A stretch of DNA of 64,000 nt from SOJA01 sp964598485 (GCA_964598485.1 CAZRCD010000003.1:124001-188000); one strand, 5' to 3'; counted from the first letter of the stretch, positions 8,055 to 16,480 are shown. Numbers and translations are program-made. Notes: a model not told the origin generated them from the letters alone.

Positions 8055-9050
8055 CTACTTCTTCGGAACCGCCAAGGCAGGAATCCCAAAACGCTTGCGA
8101 ATTTCCTTTGCCAATGTTCCAGCGTGGCTAACGCGGAAATTATCTGTAATCACAAGTTTCGGCTTTGAACGCCTAACATACTCAATCAACCCATCAAAGT
8201 CTGAATGATCGCTTAAAGCTACCACATACTCCTTATCGGCAACCTCACGGCAGGGGGAATCAAACTCCCAACCACTCACATAAACGCGAAAACAACCCCG
8301 ACCAACTTTCCTTCTCGACCCCATATGATAAAAAGCTATACAAGGTGCGTTTCCTTCCAGCAGATTCTTTGCTTCCTTCTCCACAGACAGCATTAAGCGT
8401 CCCAGACGCATGCCATGCCTTTCACAAACCTTAGAAACATGAAAAACCCTTTCAGGCACAACAAACGGAACCTTCACTCCAGCATCATGCAAGATTTGCA
8501 TAACTTCCTGAAGTTTACCATGATAACCAAAAACGTAAACCGTGCCCTGCTTCAATCCTCCCTCCACCAAGGAAACAAGCAAATTTCTCACATCTCCCCC
8601 AAAAGAACGCTTACAAGAAGGGCTTCCGTAAGTGGCTTCCATAACAAGAACATCAGCATCCAAAACAGGAGTCTCATCAATCCTGAAATCTCCAGTAAAA
8701 ACAATCCTCGTTCCCTCAGCATCCTCAACAAGCACTTGAGCCGCACCCAAAATATGGTCAGCTCTAAAAAATGTTATCCGCTCCTCCCCATACTGAAGAG
8801 TTTTACCATAATCAAGCGTCTCCACATAACCGCTCATTAGAAAAAGTGGACCGCGCAAAACGTCAATCAAATCCTTCGTTGCTTTAGTCATCAAAACTTT
8901 TTCACATGTTCTTAAGCTCTTCCGCAAACCCGTCATGTGATCGGCATGAGCATGAGTAACAACCCTTAACGGCATAGACTCATCAAAAGCATCACAAGCC
9001 ACGTATTTGCCCAGTAGAACCGCGCCCTTAGCAGTTACATCAGCCTTCAT
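8055..9050 (-). CDS. Metallo-beta-lactamase-fold (beta-CASP-like) nuclease
   Basis: 331 residues. VVTHAHADHMTGL (about 31-43) is the HxHxDH metal motif. ADHILGAAQVLVE and FTGDFRIDETP supply further metal ligands. DVLVMEATYG and VYVFGYHGKLQEV fit the SNM1/YSH1 'exonuclease of the beta-lactamase fold' group, and LSDHSDFDGLIEYV near the end is the C-terminal His motif. The protein should hydrolyse RNA or DNA phosphodiesters with two zinc ions. It starts 18 bases after the peptidase gene stop and is probably co-transcribed with it. A truncated copy of its 3' end lies at 6672-6854. Confidence 0.85.
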   Translation of the reverse strand: MKADVTAKGAVLLGKYVACDAFDESMPLRVVTHAHADHMTGLRKSLRTCEKVLMTKATKDLIDVLRGPLFLMSGYVETLDYGKTLQYGEERITFFRADHILGAAQVLVEDAEGTRIVFTGDFRIDETPVLDADVLVMEATYGSPSCKRSFGGDVRNLLVSLVEGGLKQGTVYVFGYHGKLQEVMQILHDAGVKVPFVVPERVFHVSKVCERHGMRLGRLMLSVEKEAKNLLEGNAPCIAFYHMGSRRKVGRGCFRVYVSGWEFDSPCREVADKEYVVALSDHSDFDGLIEYVRRSKPKLVITDNFRVSHAGTLAKEIRKRFGIPALAVPKK

Positions 9051-9067
9051 GAAAAAGTTGACACCTG

Positions 9068-10429
9068 TTACAAGGCAAAATCACTGATCAACGTTGCAAT
9101 GAACTTTGTGCCTTTAATATAACTTTCAATTCTCAAGTTTTCATTCGGAGCATGAGTATTAGCCTCTGGATGACTGCAACCAGCTGAAACAACTGGATAA
9201 CCCAGAAAATTTCGGAACAGATGCATGGGACCAGAACCTGCACTAGTGGGATAAATCACAGCCTTCTCACCATAGACTTTCTCAGCGGTTCTTGCAACCA
9301 ACTCCACAAACGGGTCATCAATCGGTGTTCTCGTCGGCTCAGTAAAACCATGCTTAATTACTTCTAAATCTTCAAACCCATGCTCTTTTAAATGTCTAAC
9401 GAGTTTTTGGAAGATTTCAGTGGGATCTTGGTTTGGAACCAATCTGAAGTCAAGTTTTACACTTGCTTCATGTGGCAAAACCGTTTTAGACCCTTTGCCC
9501 GTATAGCCCGATATAAAACCATTAATAGTGCATGTGGGCTGATACAACAATGCTTTGAGGGCTTTCAATCCAGACTTGTTCTGCAAAAACTCCTTCAAAC
9601 CAAGCTCTTTCTTAAACTCTTCCTCTTCAAAAGGAATATTTTTCAAACATTCAACCTCTTCAGAAGAAGGCGGCAGAACATTATCGTAAAAGCCGTTGAT
9701 TAAAATGTTTTCTTCCTTGTCCTTTAAAAGATTTAATGCCCAAACGAGACGCCAAGCCGCGTTCGGGATTAAAGGCGCATTTGCAGAGTGAACATCTCTG
9801 GATGCACAGCTCGCTTTCAGTTCCACCGATAAGACTCCTTTTAATCCCAGATACAGATTTGGTCTACCACGCCTATCTGTTCCACCAAACTCCCAAATGG
9901 CTGCATCGGCAGAAAAAAGATCTCTATACTTCTTTATTACAGGTTCAAGATTTGGACTTCCAATTTCTTCTTCCCCTTCAACAAAAAACTTTATGTTAAC
10001 TGGCACATCACCCGTGACTTCTAACAATGTTTGAACAGCTTTTAACCTTGAGACAAAGTTACCTTTGTTGTCCGATGCTCCTCTCCCATAAACTTTTCCA
10101 TCAATTATTTTGCCACTAAACGGTTCGCACATCCATTTTTCAAGAGGTTCGGGTGGCTGTACATCGTAATGGTCGTAAAATAGAATAGTCTTACCAGATT
10201 TTTCCGACTTGATTTCTCCATAAACAACAGGATGCCCCCGTTCTCCCCGAATAATTCGTGCTGAAACCCCTGTTTCCTGCATCATTTTCTCAACAAGTAT
10301 TGCACATTCTTCTATTCCTTCACCTTTTGCCGAAACACTAGGCTGTTTAACAAGCTTAACAAGGTCTTCAACAAAACTATCAGCATGAGCATCAATATAT
10401 TTGTAGACTTCTTCTAAACTCATTTCCAT
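9068..10429 (-). CDS. M20-family zinc metallopeptidase (dipeptidase/deacylase)
   Basis: 453 residues. The metal motifs are present in order: LFYDHYDVQP, GRGASDNKGN and FFVEGEEEIGSP (ligand plus general-base glutamates), then the inserted dimerisation domain (CASRDVHSA), and the last histidine ligand in PEANTHAPNEN. The length fits the dipeptidase/CPG2 branch rather than DapE. The substrate may be a dipeptide or acylated amino acid and cannot be fixed from sequence. ATG 10429 or 10423 is preferred to the TTG at 10459, because the latter overlaps the upstream gene by 25 bases. Confidence 0.9.
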   Translation of the reverse strand: MEMSLEEVYKYIDAHADSFVEDLVKLVKQPSVSAKGEGIEECAILVEKMMQETGVSARIIRGERGHPVVYGEIKSEKSGKTILFYDHYDVQPPEPLEKWMCEPFSGKIIDGKVYGRGASDNKGNFVSRLKAVQTLLEVTGDVPVNIKFFVEGEEEIGSPNLEPVIKKYRDLFSADAAIWEFGGTDRRGRPNLYLGLKGVLSVELKASCASRDVHSANAPLIPNAAWRLVWALNLLKDKEENILINGFYDNVLPPSSEEVECLKNIPFEEEEFKKELGLKEFLQNKSGLKALKALLYQPTCTINGFISGYTGKGSKTVLPHEASVKLDFRLVPNQDPTEIFQKLVRHLKEHGFEDLEVIKHGFTEPTRTPIDDPFVELVARTAEKVYGEKAVIYPTSAGSGPMHLFRNFLGYPVVSAGCSHPEANTHAPNENLRIESYIKGTKFIATLISDFAL

Positions 10430-10434
10430 CCGTC

Positions 10435-10836
10435 CTACACTGTTTTTGAGGTAAGCCAACTAATAAGTTCTCGTGGATTCTCACAGTCTATTCGAACCTT
10501 TATTGGACCCAAAGGAGACTCCGCCACCTCTTGAGAAAAGGATACGTGACCCGCATAAGCAACCTGCTTATTCAAACAGAAACTAATGACATCTCCCTTC
10601 AATCCTCCAAAAAGAGCCTTTCTGGCAGCGCTACGGATACGTTCCCTACGAAGTAAATTGTAAAATTTGGCAAGCACCTCTAACCCTTTGACTTCAGCAA
10701 CCATAAGGTTTCCTTTACGTAGAGGTTTTATTTGCGCGGTTATGCTACCGAAGATGTTTTCAACAGCACTCTTAACTTTGTCTTCGGATTCTGTTGGGTT
10801 AACCTCAACTTCTACGTAAACATTTACCTCATCCAT
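10435..10836 (-). CDS. UPF0201 (DUF54) RNA-binding-like protein
   Basis: 133 residues. The N-terminus is a beta strand (VNVYVEVEVNPTESEDKV). The C-terminal part has the family pattern FCLNKQVAYAGHVSF, ESPLGPIKVRI, then ELISWLTS. UPF0201 proteins have been compared with ribosomal L5-like RNA-binding folds, but the role is unknown. ATG 10836 sits in ATGGATGA, overlapping the kinase-like gene by eight bases. In some archaea the two are fused (UPF0200/UPF0201), which supports a joint function. Confidence 0.85.
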   Translation of the reverse strand: MDEVNVYVEVEVNPTESEDKVKSAVENIFGSITAQIKPLRKGNLMVAEVKGLEVLAKFYNLLRRERIRSAARKALFGGLKGDVISFCLNKQVAYAGHVSFSQEVAESPLGPIKVRIDCENPRELISWLTSKTV

Positions 10837-11386
10837 TTCTCTCAACCCTTCTCAAAATTTCCCTAATCTTCTCTTTCAGAGCCTCCAATTCTTCTTCATT
10901 CACTATTATGTATTCAGCCATAGCTATAACGTTGCCCAATCCTACGCTTAACTCCCTCATATCCCTTTCACGGAAGATTCCCCAATTTTCTGGGTCATCG
11001 CTCCTCCTGCGACGGTAAAGCCGTCTAAATCTTGTCTCTGGAGACGAGTGAACAGCTATGAGGCTGAATTTTGGAAAATGTCTTGTGAATTCTTCTACCT
11101 CGTCTAGGCTCCTTATTCCATCTATTATGACTCTGTCTCGGATTGCTTGTTTTATTTTTGGCATGCATCTTTTTGCTATGACGGCTGGTCCTTCTTTCTG
11201 TCGTAATTCAAGCATTATTTTTCCAATATTTTCCGAACTAGGCTTCAAGCCTCTTCTCCTTGCTTCCTCTCTCACTACATCACCCATAATAATGAGGCAG
11301 TAACCTCTTTCTTCTGCAACTCTAACAACTACAGATTTTCCCGATCCAGGCATTCCAGCCAAACCTACAACGAGTTTATCGTCCAT
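10829..11386 (-). CDS. UPF0200 P-loop kinase-like protein
   Basis: 185 residues. A Walker A loop GLAGMPGSGKSVVVRV is at about 8-23. VIIDGIRSLDEVEEF is in the Walker B position, and a lid region with RRRRSDDPENWG follows. The fold is that of dephospho-CoA kinase or adenylate kinase. UPF0200 members are presumed nucleoside, nucleotide or small-molecule kinases with no settled substrate. The coupling to UPF0201 by overlapping codons is the main clue to function. Confidence 0.85.
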   Translation of the reverse strand: MDDKLVVGLAGMPGSGKSVVVRVAEERGYCLIIMGDVVREEARRRGLKPSSENIGKIMLELRQKEGPAVIAKRCMPKIKQAIRDRVIIDGIRSLDEVEEFTRHFPKFSLIAVHSSPETRFRRLYRRRRSDDPENWGIFRERDMRELSVGLGNVIAMAEYIIVNEEELEALKEKIREILRRVERNG

Positions 11387-11451
11387 ACTTACCCGCCCTT
11401 GCTAAGTTTTTAATGCGACACAATATGATAATTGCGCTAAAACTTTTAACC

Positions 11452-11970
11452 CTATTTTCCAGCTTTCAACCCGTATTTTGTAGTCATTTTCTTAACAAAA
11501 TCTTTTATGTGCTCTTCTTTGCCGTAAACAAGCAGGCAGCCGTCATTTTGCATGTCACATGAAAGATTTAATTTGTCAGCTAACGTCTTTAATCCTTCAA
11601 TGGGTAACTCGGCAGAAAGTTTAACACGAATCCATTTCTGTTCCCGTGGAAGCCCAGAAATAAATCGTGTTTCCCTTTTCTCTTCTTCAATAGTTTCTAT
11701 ACTTGCCTCATCCAACCGTTTAATCCATTCTTCCACATACGCTGTTCCAAATCTTTTCCGCCCTTCAGAAACAAAGTAAGACTCAACACCACGAAGATGT
11801 TCCTCAACCTTTTGACCAGTTTCTAAATGACTCGGGTCGACTCTTAAAACATTAATCAAAGTTTTTGCATGTCTCAAATTGCTTATTACGTCTGCTGGAA
11901 CGGTTATCCCTTTATTTCGAAAATCAGTAATCATTCCTTCCAAAACTTTCCAAGCAGCCAAATAACCCAT
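11452..11970 (-). CDS. DUF2096-family archaeal protein
   Basis: 172 residues beginning MGYLAAWKVLEGMITDF, then VPADVISNLRHAKTLINVLR, the typical start of DUF2096 proteins known from methanogens. The C-terminal half is alpha/beta with RVKLSAELPIEGLKTLA. The function of the family is unknown. It is on the same strand as the UPF0200/UPF0201 pair, after a 65-base gap. Confidence 0.7.
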   Translation of the reverse strand: MGYLAAWKVLEGMITDFRNKGITVPADVISNLRHAKTLINVLRVDPSHLETGQKVEEHLRGVESYFVSEGRKRFGTAYVEEWIKRLDEASIETIEEEKRETRFISGLPREQKWIRVKLSAELPIEGLKTLADKLNLSCDMQNDGCLLVYGKEEHIKDFVKKMTTKYGLKAGK

Positions 11971-12010
11971 CTAATGACTCACCATTCTACAATAGTTAAG
12001 CAGTCAGCAG

Positions 12011-12072
12011 GTTCTGTTAACTCTTCGGGGCTTAAAGAGTTTTTGCGGAGTTCTGTTAACTAGCGGGGCTTT
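12011..12072. repeat. Two direct copies of a 23-base motif
   Basis: GTTCTGTTAACTCTTCGGGG at 12011 recurs as GTTCTGTTAACTAGCGGGGC at 12050. Each copy has a GTTAAC palindrome followed by a GGGGCTT block. The second copy ends exactly at the stop codon of the gene at 12073. The role is unknown; possibly a recombination trace or paired 3' signals. Confidence 0.6.
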
Positions 12073-12582
12073 TTAGTCAAGGTAATAAAATAGATGGTCA
12101 AGCACCTTTCTACAGTGACCAAAGGACAAATCACAAAGTTCCTTGTCGTTTTGAAAACTCTCATAAGTTAGTTTTTGATTTTTAGCACTGAGCTTGACAG
12201 TTCCTCTGATTTGACTACCTACATCCAAACTAGCTTCAAGGAGAACTGCTGAGTATGAAGTTTTTATTGGTAACTTAAGACACGTATAGCTAAGTTCATT
12301 TCCTACCCAAAGGTTCTCTCCTTTACTGAAAAATACAAATATTAGAAGATGTGCCCAGTGGTTCATGAACCAACGGCTTTTTTTGGTAAAATGTACATCA
12401 TCATCTTTATCAAACCTTTTGGTATTAGGAAAGTCTTTTACTAATCTTGCCGACTCAAACTTTCGCCTGATAAGACAATCTCGAAGACGCTCTAGTCTCT
12501 TTAATGCATTCTTTGGTCTATAGGCTCCAAGTATGAGAATTTTTAACTTTGCTTTCCTTTCTTGGAGTCTATTAAGCGACAT
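12073..12582 (-). CDS. Hypothetical protein, TIR-like/nucleoside-hydrolase-like fold suspected
   Basis: 169 residues. The first 100 residues look like a flavodoxin-type alpha/beta fold: KLKILILGAYRPKN (strand and turn), a helix LERLRDCLIRRKFESA, RLVKDFPN, then FTKKSRWFMNHWAHLLIFVF, followed by a glycine turn and a Glu in GNELSY. This order (strand, helix, acidic turn, strand, G..E) recalls TIR-like and nucleoside deoxyribosyltransferase-like domains, but no diagnostic motif is certain. The C-terminal 60 residues are unrelated. It is divergent from the regulator at 12713 with a shared control region between them. Confidence 0.45.
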   Translation of the reverse strand: MSLNRLQERKAKLKILILGAYRPKNALKRLERLRDCLIRRKFESARLVKDFPNTKRFDKDDDVHFTKKSRWFMNHWAHLLIFVFFSKGENLWVGNELSYTCLKLPIKTSYSAVLLEASLDVGSQIRGTVKLSAKNQKLTYESFQNDKELCDLSFGHCRKVLDHLFYYLD

Positions 12583-12638
12583 AGATTCTTTTCTCCGATT
12601 CTAGCTCGGACGCTATAATAGAAGATTGTTCTCATACT

Positions 12639-12648
12639 CTTTATATAG
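12639..12648. promoter_or_regulatory. TATA box in the divergent promoter region
   Basis: CTTTATATAG lies 65-74 bases before the GTG of the regulator. The core TATATA is symmetric, so it could serve either direction. The gene at 12582 begins 57 bases to the left. Confidence 0.45.
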
Positions 12649-12673
12649 GATCAGTAAGTCTTAACTATAACTA

Positions 12674-12693
12674 GGTATAAATGAATTTATACC
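12674..12693. promoter_or_regulatory. Perfect 20-bp palindrome, probable operator
   Basis: GGTATAAAT-GA-ATTTATACC is a perfect 9+9 inverted repeat. It lies between the TATA box and the regulator's ribosome-binding site, where a bound winged-helix dimer would block transcription. It is the obvious candidate site for autoregulation by the HTH protein that follows. Confidence 0.6.
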
Positions 12694-12712
12694 AATCTTT
12701 GAGGTGAGATCT

Positions 12713-13252
12713 GTGGAAAAATACCAGAAATACGCAGAAAACATTCCCGAAGAAGTTAGAATAACCATAGCATCTCTAGATAATCAGATCAGACAAGCGA
12801 TCCTAGTACTATCGAGTCGCAACGTCGAGCTATCCTTCACAGATATTCAAAAAGAATTGAAGCTTGATAAGATTAAACTAAATTTCCATTTGAAAAATCT
12901 CTTTTCGTCCGCCTTGATCGACCATTACTACAGACATCAAGTTGGAAATCAGAAGTACTCATACTATTCTATCAGTCAACTTGGAAGACGTGTTCTAGCC
13001 TACTTAATTCAAGCTTTTATACCACCCTCTCCTATTGCAAAAGACATAGTGCAGCCAGAACGTTATCTGAAATATTCTTTAGATCATCATTTGCGCAATA
13101 TTCCTCACGAAAGCTTCTACTCTCTGCAAGAAGAAAAAAAGGAATGTTTGGTAGCTACTAGTCCTTCGCTTTCAGAGGTAGAACTATTCCACCTCGAGGC
13201 ATCTACAAGCAGTCTAGGTAAATACGTAAAGACCGCAGAGCAGGAGATTTAG
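12713..13252 (+). CDS. Winged-helix DNA-binding regulator
   Basis: 179 residues. Residues 20-95 form an ArsR/MarR-like winged helix: DNQIRQAILVLSSRNVELSF, DIQKELKLDKIKLNFHLKNL (recognition helix), then a wing with SYYSISQLGRRVL. The rest (residues 100-179) has no known domain. GAGGTG at 12701-12706 sets the start at GTG 12713 rather than GTG 12704. The next gene follows after three bases, so the two form an operon, probably repressed through the palindrome upstream. Confidence 0.75.
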   Translation: MEKYQKYAENIPEEVRITIASLDNQIRQAILVLSSRNVELSFTDIQKELKLDKIKLNFHLKNLFSSALIDHYYRHQVGNQKYSYYSISQLGRRVLAYLIQAFIPPSPIAKDIVQPERYLKYSLDHHLRNIPHESFYSLQEEKKECLVATSPSLSEVELFHLEASTSSLGKYVKTAEQEI

Positions 13253-13255
13253 GCT

Positions 13256-13696
13256 ATGACAATCGCACGAAGCGAATTGAAGTTTGTTGATTTCAAAGTT
13301 ATAGAAGAGCCTTGGAACGAATACAAACTTGAAGACGGTTCAACCCTGAGAGTTAAAATAGTTCTTAAACAACTGATAAAAGAGACAGAAGACTCGTTTA
13401 CAATCGGAACGAGCAATGTAATTGCCGTCATACCAAATCCAGATTTTGTTGGGTTGCCTTCACCTCCGTTGAAAAAAGATGAAAGCCTAGAATCTTATAT
13501 AGAAGCAGACGATTTGCAAATTAACTCTCAAACAGAGCTTTGGAACGAATACGAACTTGCCTCTGAACGAATGAGATTGAAGATAAGAGGAGTCGTTGTC
13601 TCGGTAGCCCGCACTAAAAGACATGACGAAAAAGGTATTCCAATCTATGTTGCCAATGTCCAAATGTTGATAAAACCTAAAAAGCGAAGGAAATAA
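13256..13696 (+). CDS. Unknown protein with an internal beta-repeat
   Basis: 146 residues. Two halves carry the same motif: EPWNEYKLEDGSTLRVKIVL at about residues 20-39 and ELWNEYELASERMRLKIRGV at about 95-114, each followed by a strand. It is probably a two-lobed beta protein. The C-terminus is basic (KPKKRRK). It is co-transcribed with the winged-helix gene. The function is unknown; a sensor or partner of the regulator is a guess. Confidence 0.6.
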   Translation: MTIARSELKFVDFKVIEEPWNEYKLEDGSTLRVKIVLKQLIKETEDSFTIGTSNVIAVIPNPDFVGLPSPPLKKDESLESYIEADDLQINSQTELWNEYELASERMRLKIRGVVVSVARTKRHDEKGIPIYVANVQMLIKPKKRRK

Positions 13697-13724
13697 CTAC
13701 ACGACCCATTTTTTTTATGTACAT

Positions 13725-14050
13725 ATCACTTATTGTTGGTTTCGTGTAGCGTTCTTTGTGAGACTTTGCCATTTGTTTTGTTCCAGTTTTGAAGTTCTTG
13801 CTTTCTGTGCGGGTGTTTTTCCATTCAAGGAATTTTTCTGCGTATACTGCTATTGGACTATAATGCTTCTCGCACGGGAATTCTCAGCATTCACCACAAA
13901 ATTTATCCCTTTATTCTCCACGCATTTATAGTATGGGTATTTACCTTCTTCAATGGAACATCCATTACACTTCTTTAGAACGTAAAGTCTACAAGCACTG
14001 CAATAAATTCCACACCTACCAATAAGGTCTCTTCTAAACTCCAATTTCAA
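13725..14050 (-). pseudogene. DUF3795-type cysteine-rich protein, frameshifted and with a TGA
   Basis: The first 48 codons give RDLIGRCGIYCSACRLYV, then KKCNGC and YYKCVENKGI, the classic Cys-rich start of DUF3795 proteins. The expected continuation appears one frame over: KFCGEC, TGA, EFPCEKHYSPIAVYAEKFLEWK, ending at TGA 13725-13727. So one base is missing near 13907 and one codon inside CGEC(x)EFPC is TGA, consistent with CGA (Arg) or TGG (Trp) having mutated. The intact protein would be about 108 residues with a C-x2-C zinc or metal site. Confidence 0.8.
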
Positions 14051-14148
14051 CCTTCAAATACCCACTTAATCTTCCATTTTAAAAGACTTTTAGCAAGAGT
14101 TTAGAGAGAAAAAGGAGAAAACGAAAGACTAGTAGGAAACTTGAGGGC

Positions 14149-14622
14149 TCAAAGCTTTATTAATGATTTTTCGTAATCAGCAACAACATGCTTTTTGCCT
14201 TTTTGAACTACTTTATGTCCTTCTTTTTCCAAAAGTTTCTTCTGCCTTTCAACTCCACCGGGATATTTCGGGTTTATCACTCCACCAGTCTTCAATGTCC
14301 GCCAGTACGGAGTAATATCTTTTTTTCCTTCTTGTCTCTGCTCTTCAGCAGCGTTAGCTGCAATCCAAGCAAAAATGCCAGTGGTTAAAGGACAACCAAT
14401 CGTTGCCTTATGTTTTTTCGCTAGGGCTGCGCGAATTTCATTAATGGTGATAAGTTTTCCCTCAAACGCTTTTCTCATCATTCCATTGACTTCCATTGGC
14501 GCTGGAATAACCACAGTGCCTGTACCCCACCTTTTGCTCATTTTGTCAGTAATCTTCTCTACTTTTGGTAGACCCTTACTGTCGGCTAGTTTCTCAACCC
14601 AACTTTTCTTTTTTGTTACCAT
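14149..14622 (-). CDS. Alkyltransferase-like / MGMT-fold DNA-binding protein
   Basis: 157 residues. The basic N-terminus (KKKSWVEKLADSKGLPKV) is followed by a helix-turn-helix-like part (LITINEIRAALAKKH) and the sequence DITPYWRTLKTGGVINPKYP, with GGVERQKKLLEKEG. That last block matches the DNA-binding half of alkylguanine alkyltransferase-like proteins (WR..., G.I...PGG...Q...L..EG). The acceptor PCHRV cysteine motif is absent, so it should bind damaged DNA or act in signalling rather than repair alkylation directly. Confidence 0.6.
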   Translation of the reverse strand: MVTKKKSWVEKLADSKGLPKVEKITDKMSKRWGTGTVVIPAPMEVNGMMRKAFEGKLITINEIRAALAKKHKATIGCPLTTGIFAWIAANAAEEQRQEGKKDITPYWRTLKTGGVINPKYPGGVERQKKLLEKEGHKVVQKGKKHVVADYEKSLIKL

Positions 14623-14930
14623 ATCTTTAACGCTTCCCTTTCTATAATTTACGGATGATACTTTAGTATTATGTCATTACAAATTTTATACTGAAGACGC
14701 TTGGCATTTTCCTCTACGTTCGCTACATATCGATAGGTTGCTCGTTTTATTGGTAAGATGTCTTTGGGTGCATTCTCTTAGAGGCTAGGAAAAGGTTTTT
14801 AGTATTGTCGGAGACGTCTCCCGCACTTCCCCTTTTTTCTTCTCAAGCCTATGCAAAAGCACATCAAAACTTTTGTTATTCTCACTTCTTTCAATTCATT
14901 AACAGCAAAAACATTCTTGTTTTGACCTTT

Positions 14931-14970
14931 CTAATGGCCGATTTGTGTTCAAGAAAAGCTTCAACTGAAG
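14931..14970 (+). repeat. Direct repeat copy 1 flanking the AbiE-like cassette
   Basis: CTAATGGCCGATTTGTGTTC followed by AAGAAAAGCTTCAACTGAAG. It recurs at 16888-16919 with two mismatches and one indel across the first ~31 bases. The two copies bracket the antitoxin and nucleotidyltransferase genes. Apart from this repeat, nothing was recognised in the gap 14648-14980. Confidence 0.65.
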
Positions 14971-14980
14971 TTGTGTTTAT

Positions 14981-15782
14981 CTATTTGATAGTTGTTTTAA
15001 TCCATTTTTGTATTTGTTTCGCGTTGAGATTTGGATTGTAAAGTTGTATGAATTCACGGTATTTTGGTAGTTCCGTTATGGTCGTTAGCGTGAACGCAAG
15101 TTTGAATCTTTTGACTAAGCCATAAAAAGTATCTATGTCAAAAGTTTCTTTAATGACGTATTTGCCTGGGTTTGGGTCCAGTAGGGCAATTATGTCTGCT
15201 CTGTCTTTTGTTATTTTTCCGAAGTCTTTCCGCTTTTGTTGGCTCAATTGTTGTTCCTTTGGTTTTTAGATCGTAGGCTCTGTCTCTTGCAGCCTTTATT
15301 TTGTATAGGAGCAGGAGAGGTTTGGGTGGGATGTAGGATATGGCGTCTTCTTCTAGTGTGACTTTTCTTTGATTTTGGCCCTCAGCGGTTAGTGAATATG
15401 GTAATTGCTTGTTTGAGTCTTCGTGGAAGCTGCCGGGTTTGGGGTCTTCGAATGTGCATGCGTCGATTTCCATGTAACCTATGATTTTGCCGTTTTGGGT
15501 TACTGGTTTTCTGGATGTAACTTCTAGTCCCAGCGGGTCTTTTGGTATGAACTCGTATTCGTGTGTTCTTTCGTATCGTTCAATTATGTCTATGAAGCGT
15601 CCTTGGTGGCTGGGGCCTACTATGTCGATGTCTATTGAGCCGAAGTAGGAGTTGTAGAAGTAAACTGCCCATCCGCCTATTATGGTGGGTATTGGTCCAA
15701 AAAGGGAGAACCATTTCAAAAGGGATATGAGTTCATTGTAGGAGTCTTCTATTAGAATTTCAAGTTGTTTTCTGTTGTTCAT
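14981..15782 (-). pseudogene. AbiEii-like nucleotidyltransferase, split by a frameshift
   Basis: The first frame (15150-15782) contains IPTIIGGWAVYFYNSYFGSIDIDIVG, with the GG...D-x-D signature of polymerase-beta-type nucleotidyltransferases, and runs through KIKAARDRAYDLKTKGTTIE. It then continues into low-quality sequence. The expected continuation (KRKDFGKITKDRADIIALLDP and FYGLVKRFKLAFTL) is in another frame, 14981-15247. A single-base indel near 15233-15247 breaks the gene. Restored, the protein would be about 265 residues, as expected for an AbiEii-type toxin. It overlaps the antitoxin by 23 bases. Confidence 0.75.
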
Positions 15783-16407
15783 TTCTTGTCATCTCGTAAA
15801 GTTTTGTGGCTGCGTCTCTGCCTGCGGAGCCTAGACAGAAGAGATCTATAACTACTTGTATTGGGTCGACTACGTTGAAATTGCTTATGTTTCTTGTGTT
15901 TTTTAGGATGTCTGAATAATCCGGGCTGAGTATTTCTATGGTGATAGGGCCGCGTCCTTTGGGGAGTAGTTGGCTTAATTGTTTTGGGTTATTTGTGTAT
16001 GTATGGATTGTTGGAAAAGTTATGTAGTAGGCTAGGTAGCGGCTTAAACCTGAAAATGCTGTTAAGGCGTAGTCCAGCTGGGCTTTTAGGCAATTTTCTC
16101 TCAGATTTTTTTCAGCATTTGCTAATTCTGTAAGTTCAAGTCGAACGGTTGCTTTAAGAAGTCGTTGAAGAGGGCGTTGCCAAGATAGGAGGTCAAGAAG
16201 CGCGTATGGGTCTTCAAGTTCGATTCTTCGCCATTTCCCCTTTTTTGTTATGCCTGCTTCGTAAAGGGAGTTGACTACCGTGTTTATCCAGCCGATTGAT
16301 ATTCCGAGGTCTCGGTGGATTTGACGCTGATAAGTAACAGGTTTTTCCAGCAAATATTTAGCTATACGGAAAGCTTGAGGAGACGACAGTTTTACAGACA
16401 ATTTCAT
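15760..16407 (-). CDS. AbiEi-like antitoxin/regulator with N-terminal winged helix
   Basis: 215 residues. Residues 8-60 are a winged helix (QAFRIAKYLLEKPVTYQRQI, RDLGISIGWINTVVNSLYEA). The C-terminal domain contains ITIEILSPDYSDIL and VDPIQVVIDLFCLG, then GRDAATKLYE, the typical end of AbiEi-like proteins. In AbiE (type IV) systems this protein represses its own promoter and counters a nucleotidyltransferase toxin. The toxin gene here is broken, so the antitoxin may persist as a regulator. Two tandem palindromes upstream are its likely operator. Confidence 0.65.
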   Translation of the reverse strand: MKLSVKLSSPQAFRIAKYLLEKPVTYQRQIHRDLGISIGWINTVVNSLYEAGITKKGKWRRIELEDPYALLDLLSWQRPLQRLLKATVRLELTELANAEKNLRENCLKAQLDYALTAFSGLSRYLAYYITFPTIHTYTNNPKQLSQLLPKGRGPITIEILSPDYSDILKNTRNISNFNVVDPIQVVIDLFCLGSAGRDAATKLYEMTRNEQQKTT

Positions 16408-16443
16408 CTCACAAGCATATTCGTAGTGTTGGATTATTTAAAT

Positions 16444-16480
16444 GTTCGGTAAATAACGAACAGTTCGGTAAATAACGAAC
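16444..16480. promoter_or_regulatory. Tandem 18-bp imperfect palindromes, probable AbiEi operator
   Basis: GTTCGGTAAATAACGAAC occurs twice, at 16444-16461 and 16463-16480, one base apart. Each copy is an imperfect inverted repeat (GTTCG...CGAAC). They sit just upstream of the TATA-like TTTAAATA (16434-16443, minus strand) of the antitoxin gene. A related but degenerate copy, GTTCGGTAAACAAGTTAACG, lies at 16941 before the ATPase gene. Confidence 0.65.

Noticed and set aside
8415..8840. A 141-codon plus-strand frame opposite the MBL nuclease gene
   Set aside because: It is antisense to a gene with clear catalytic motifs and has no recognisable domain.
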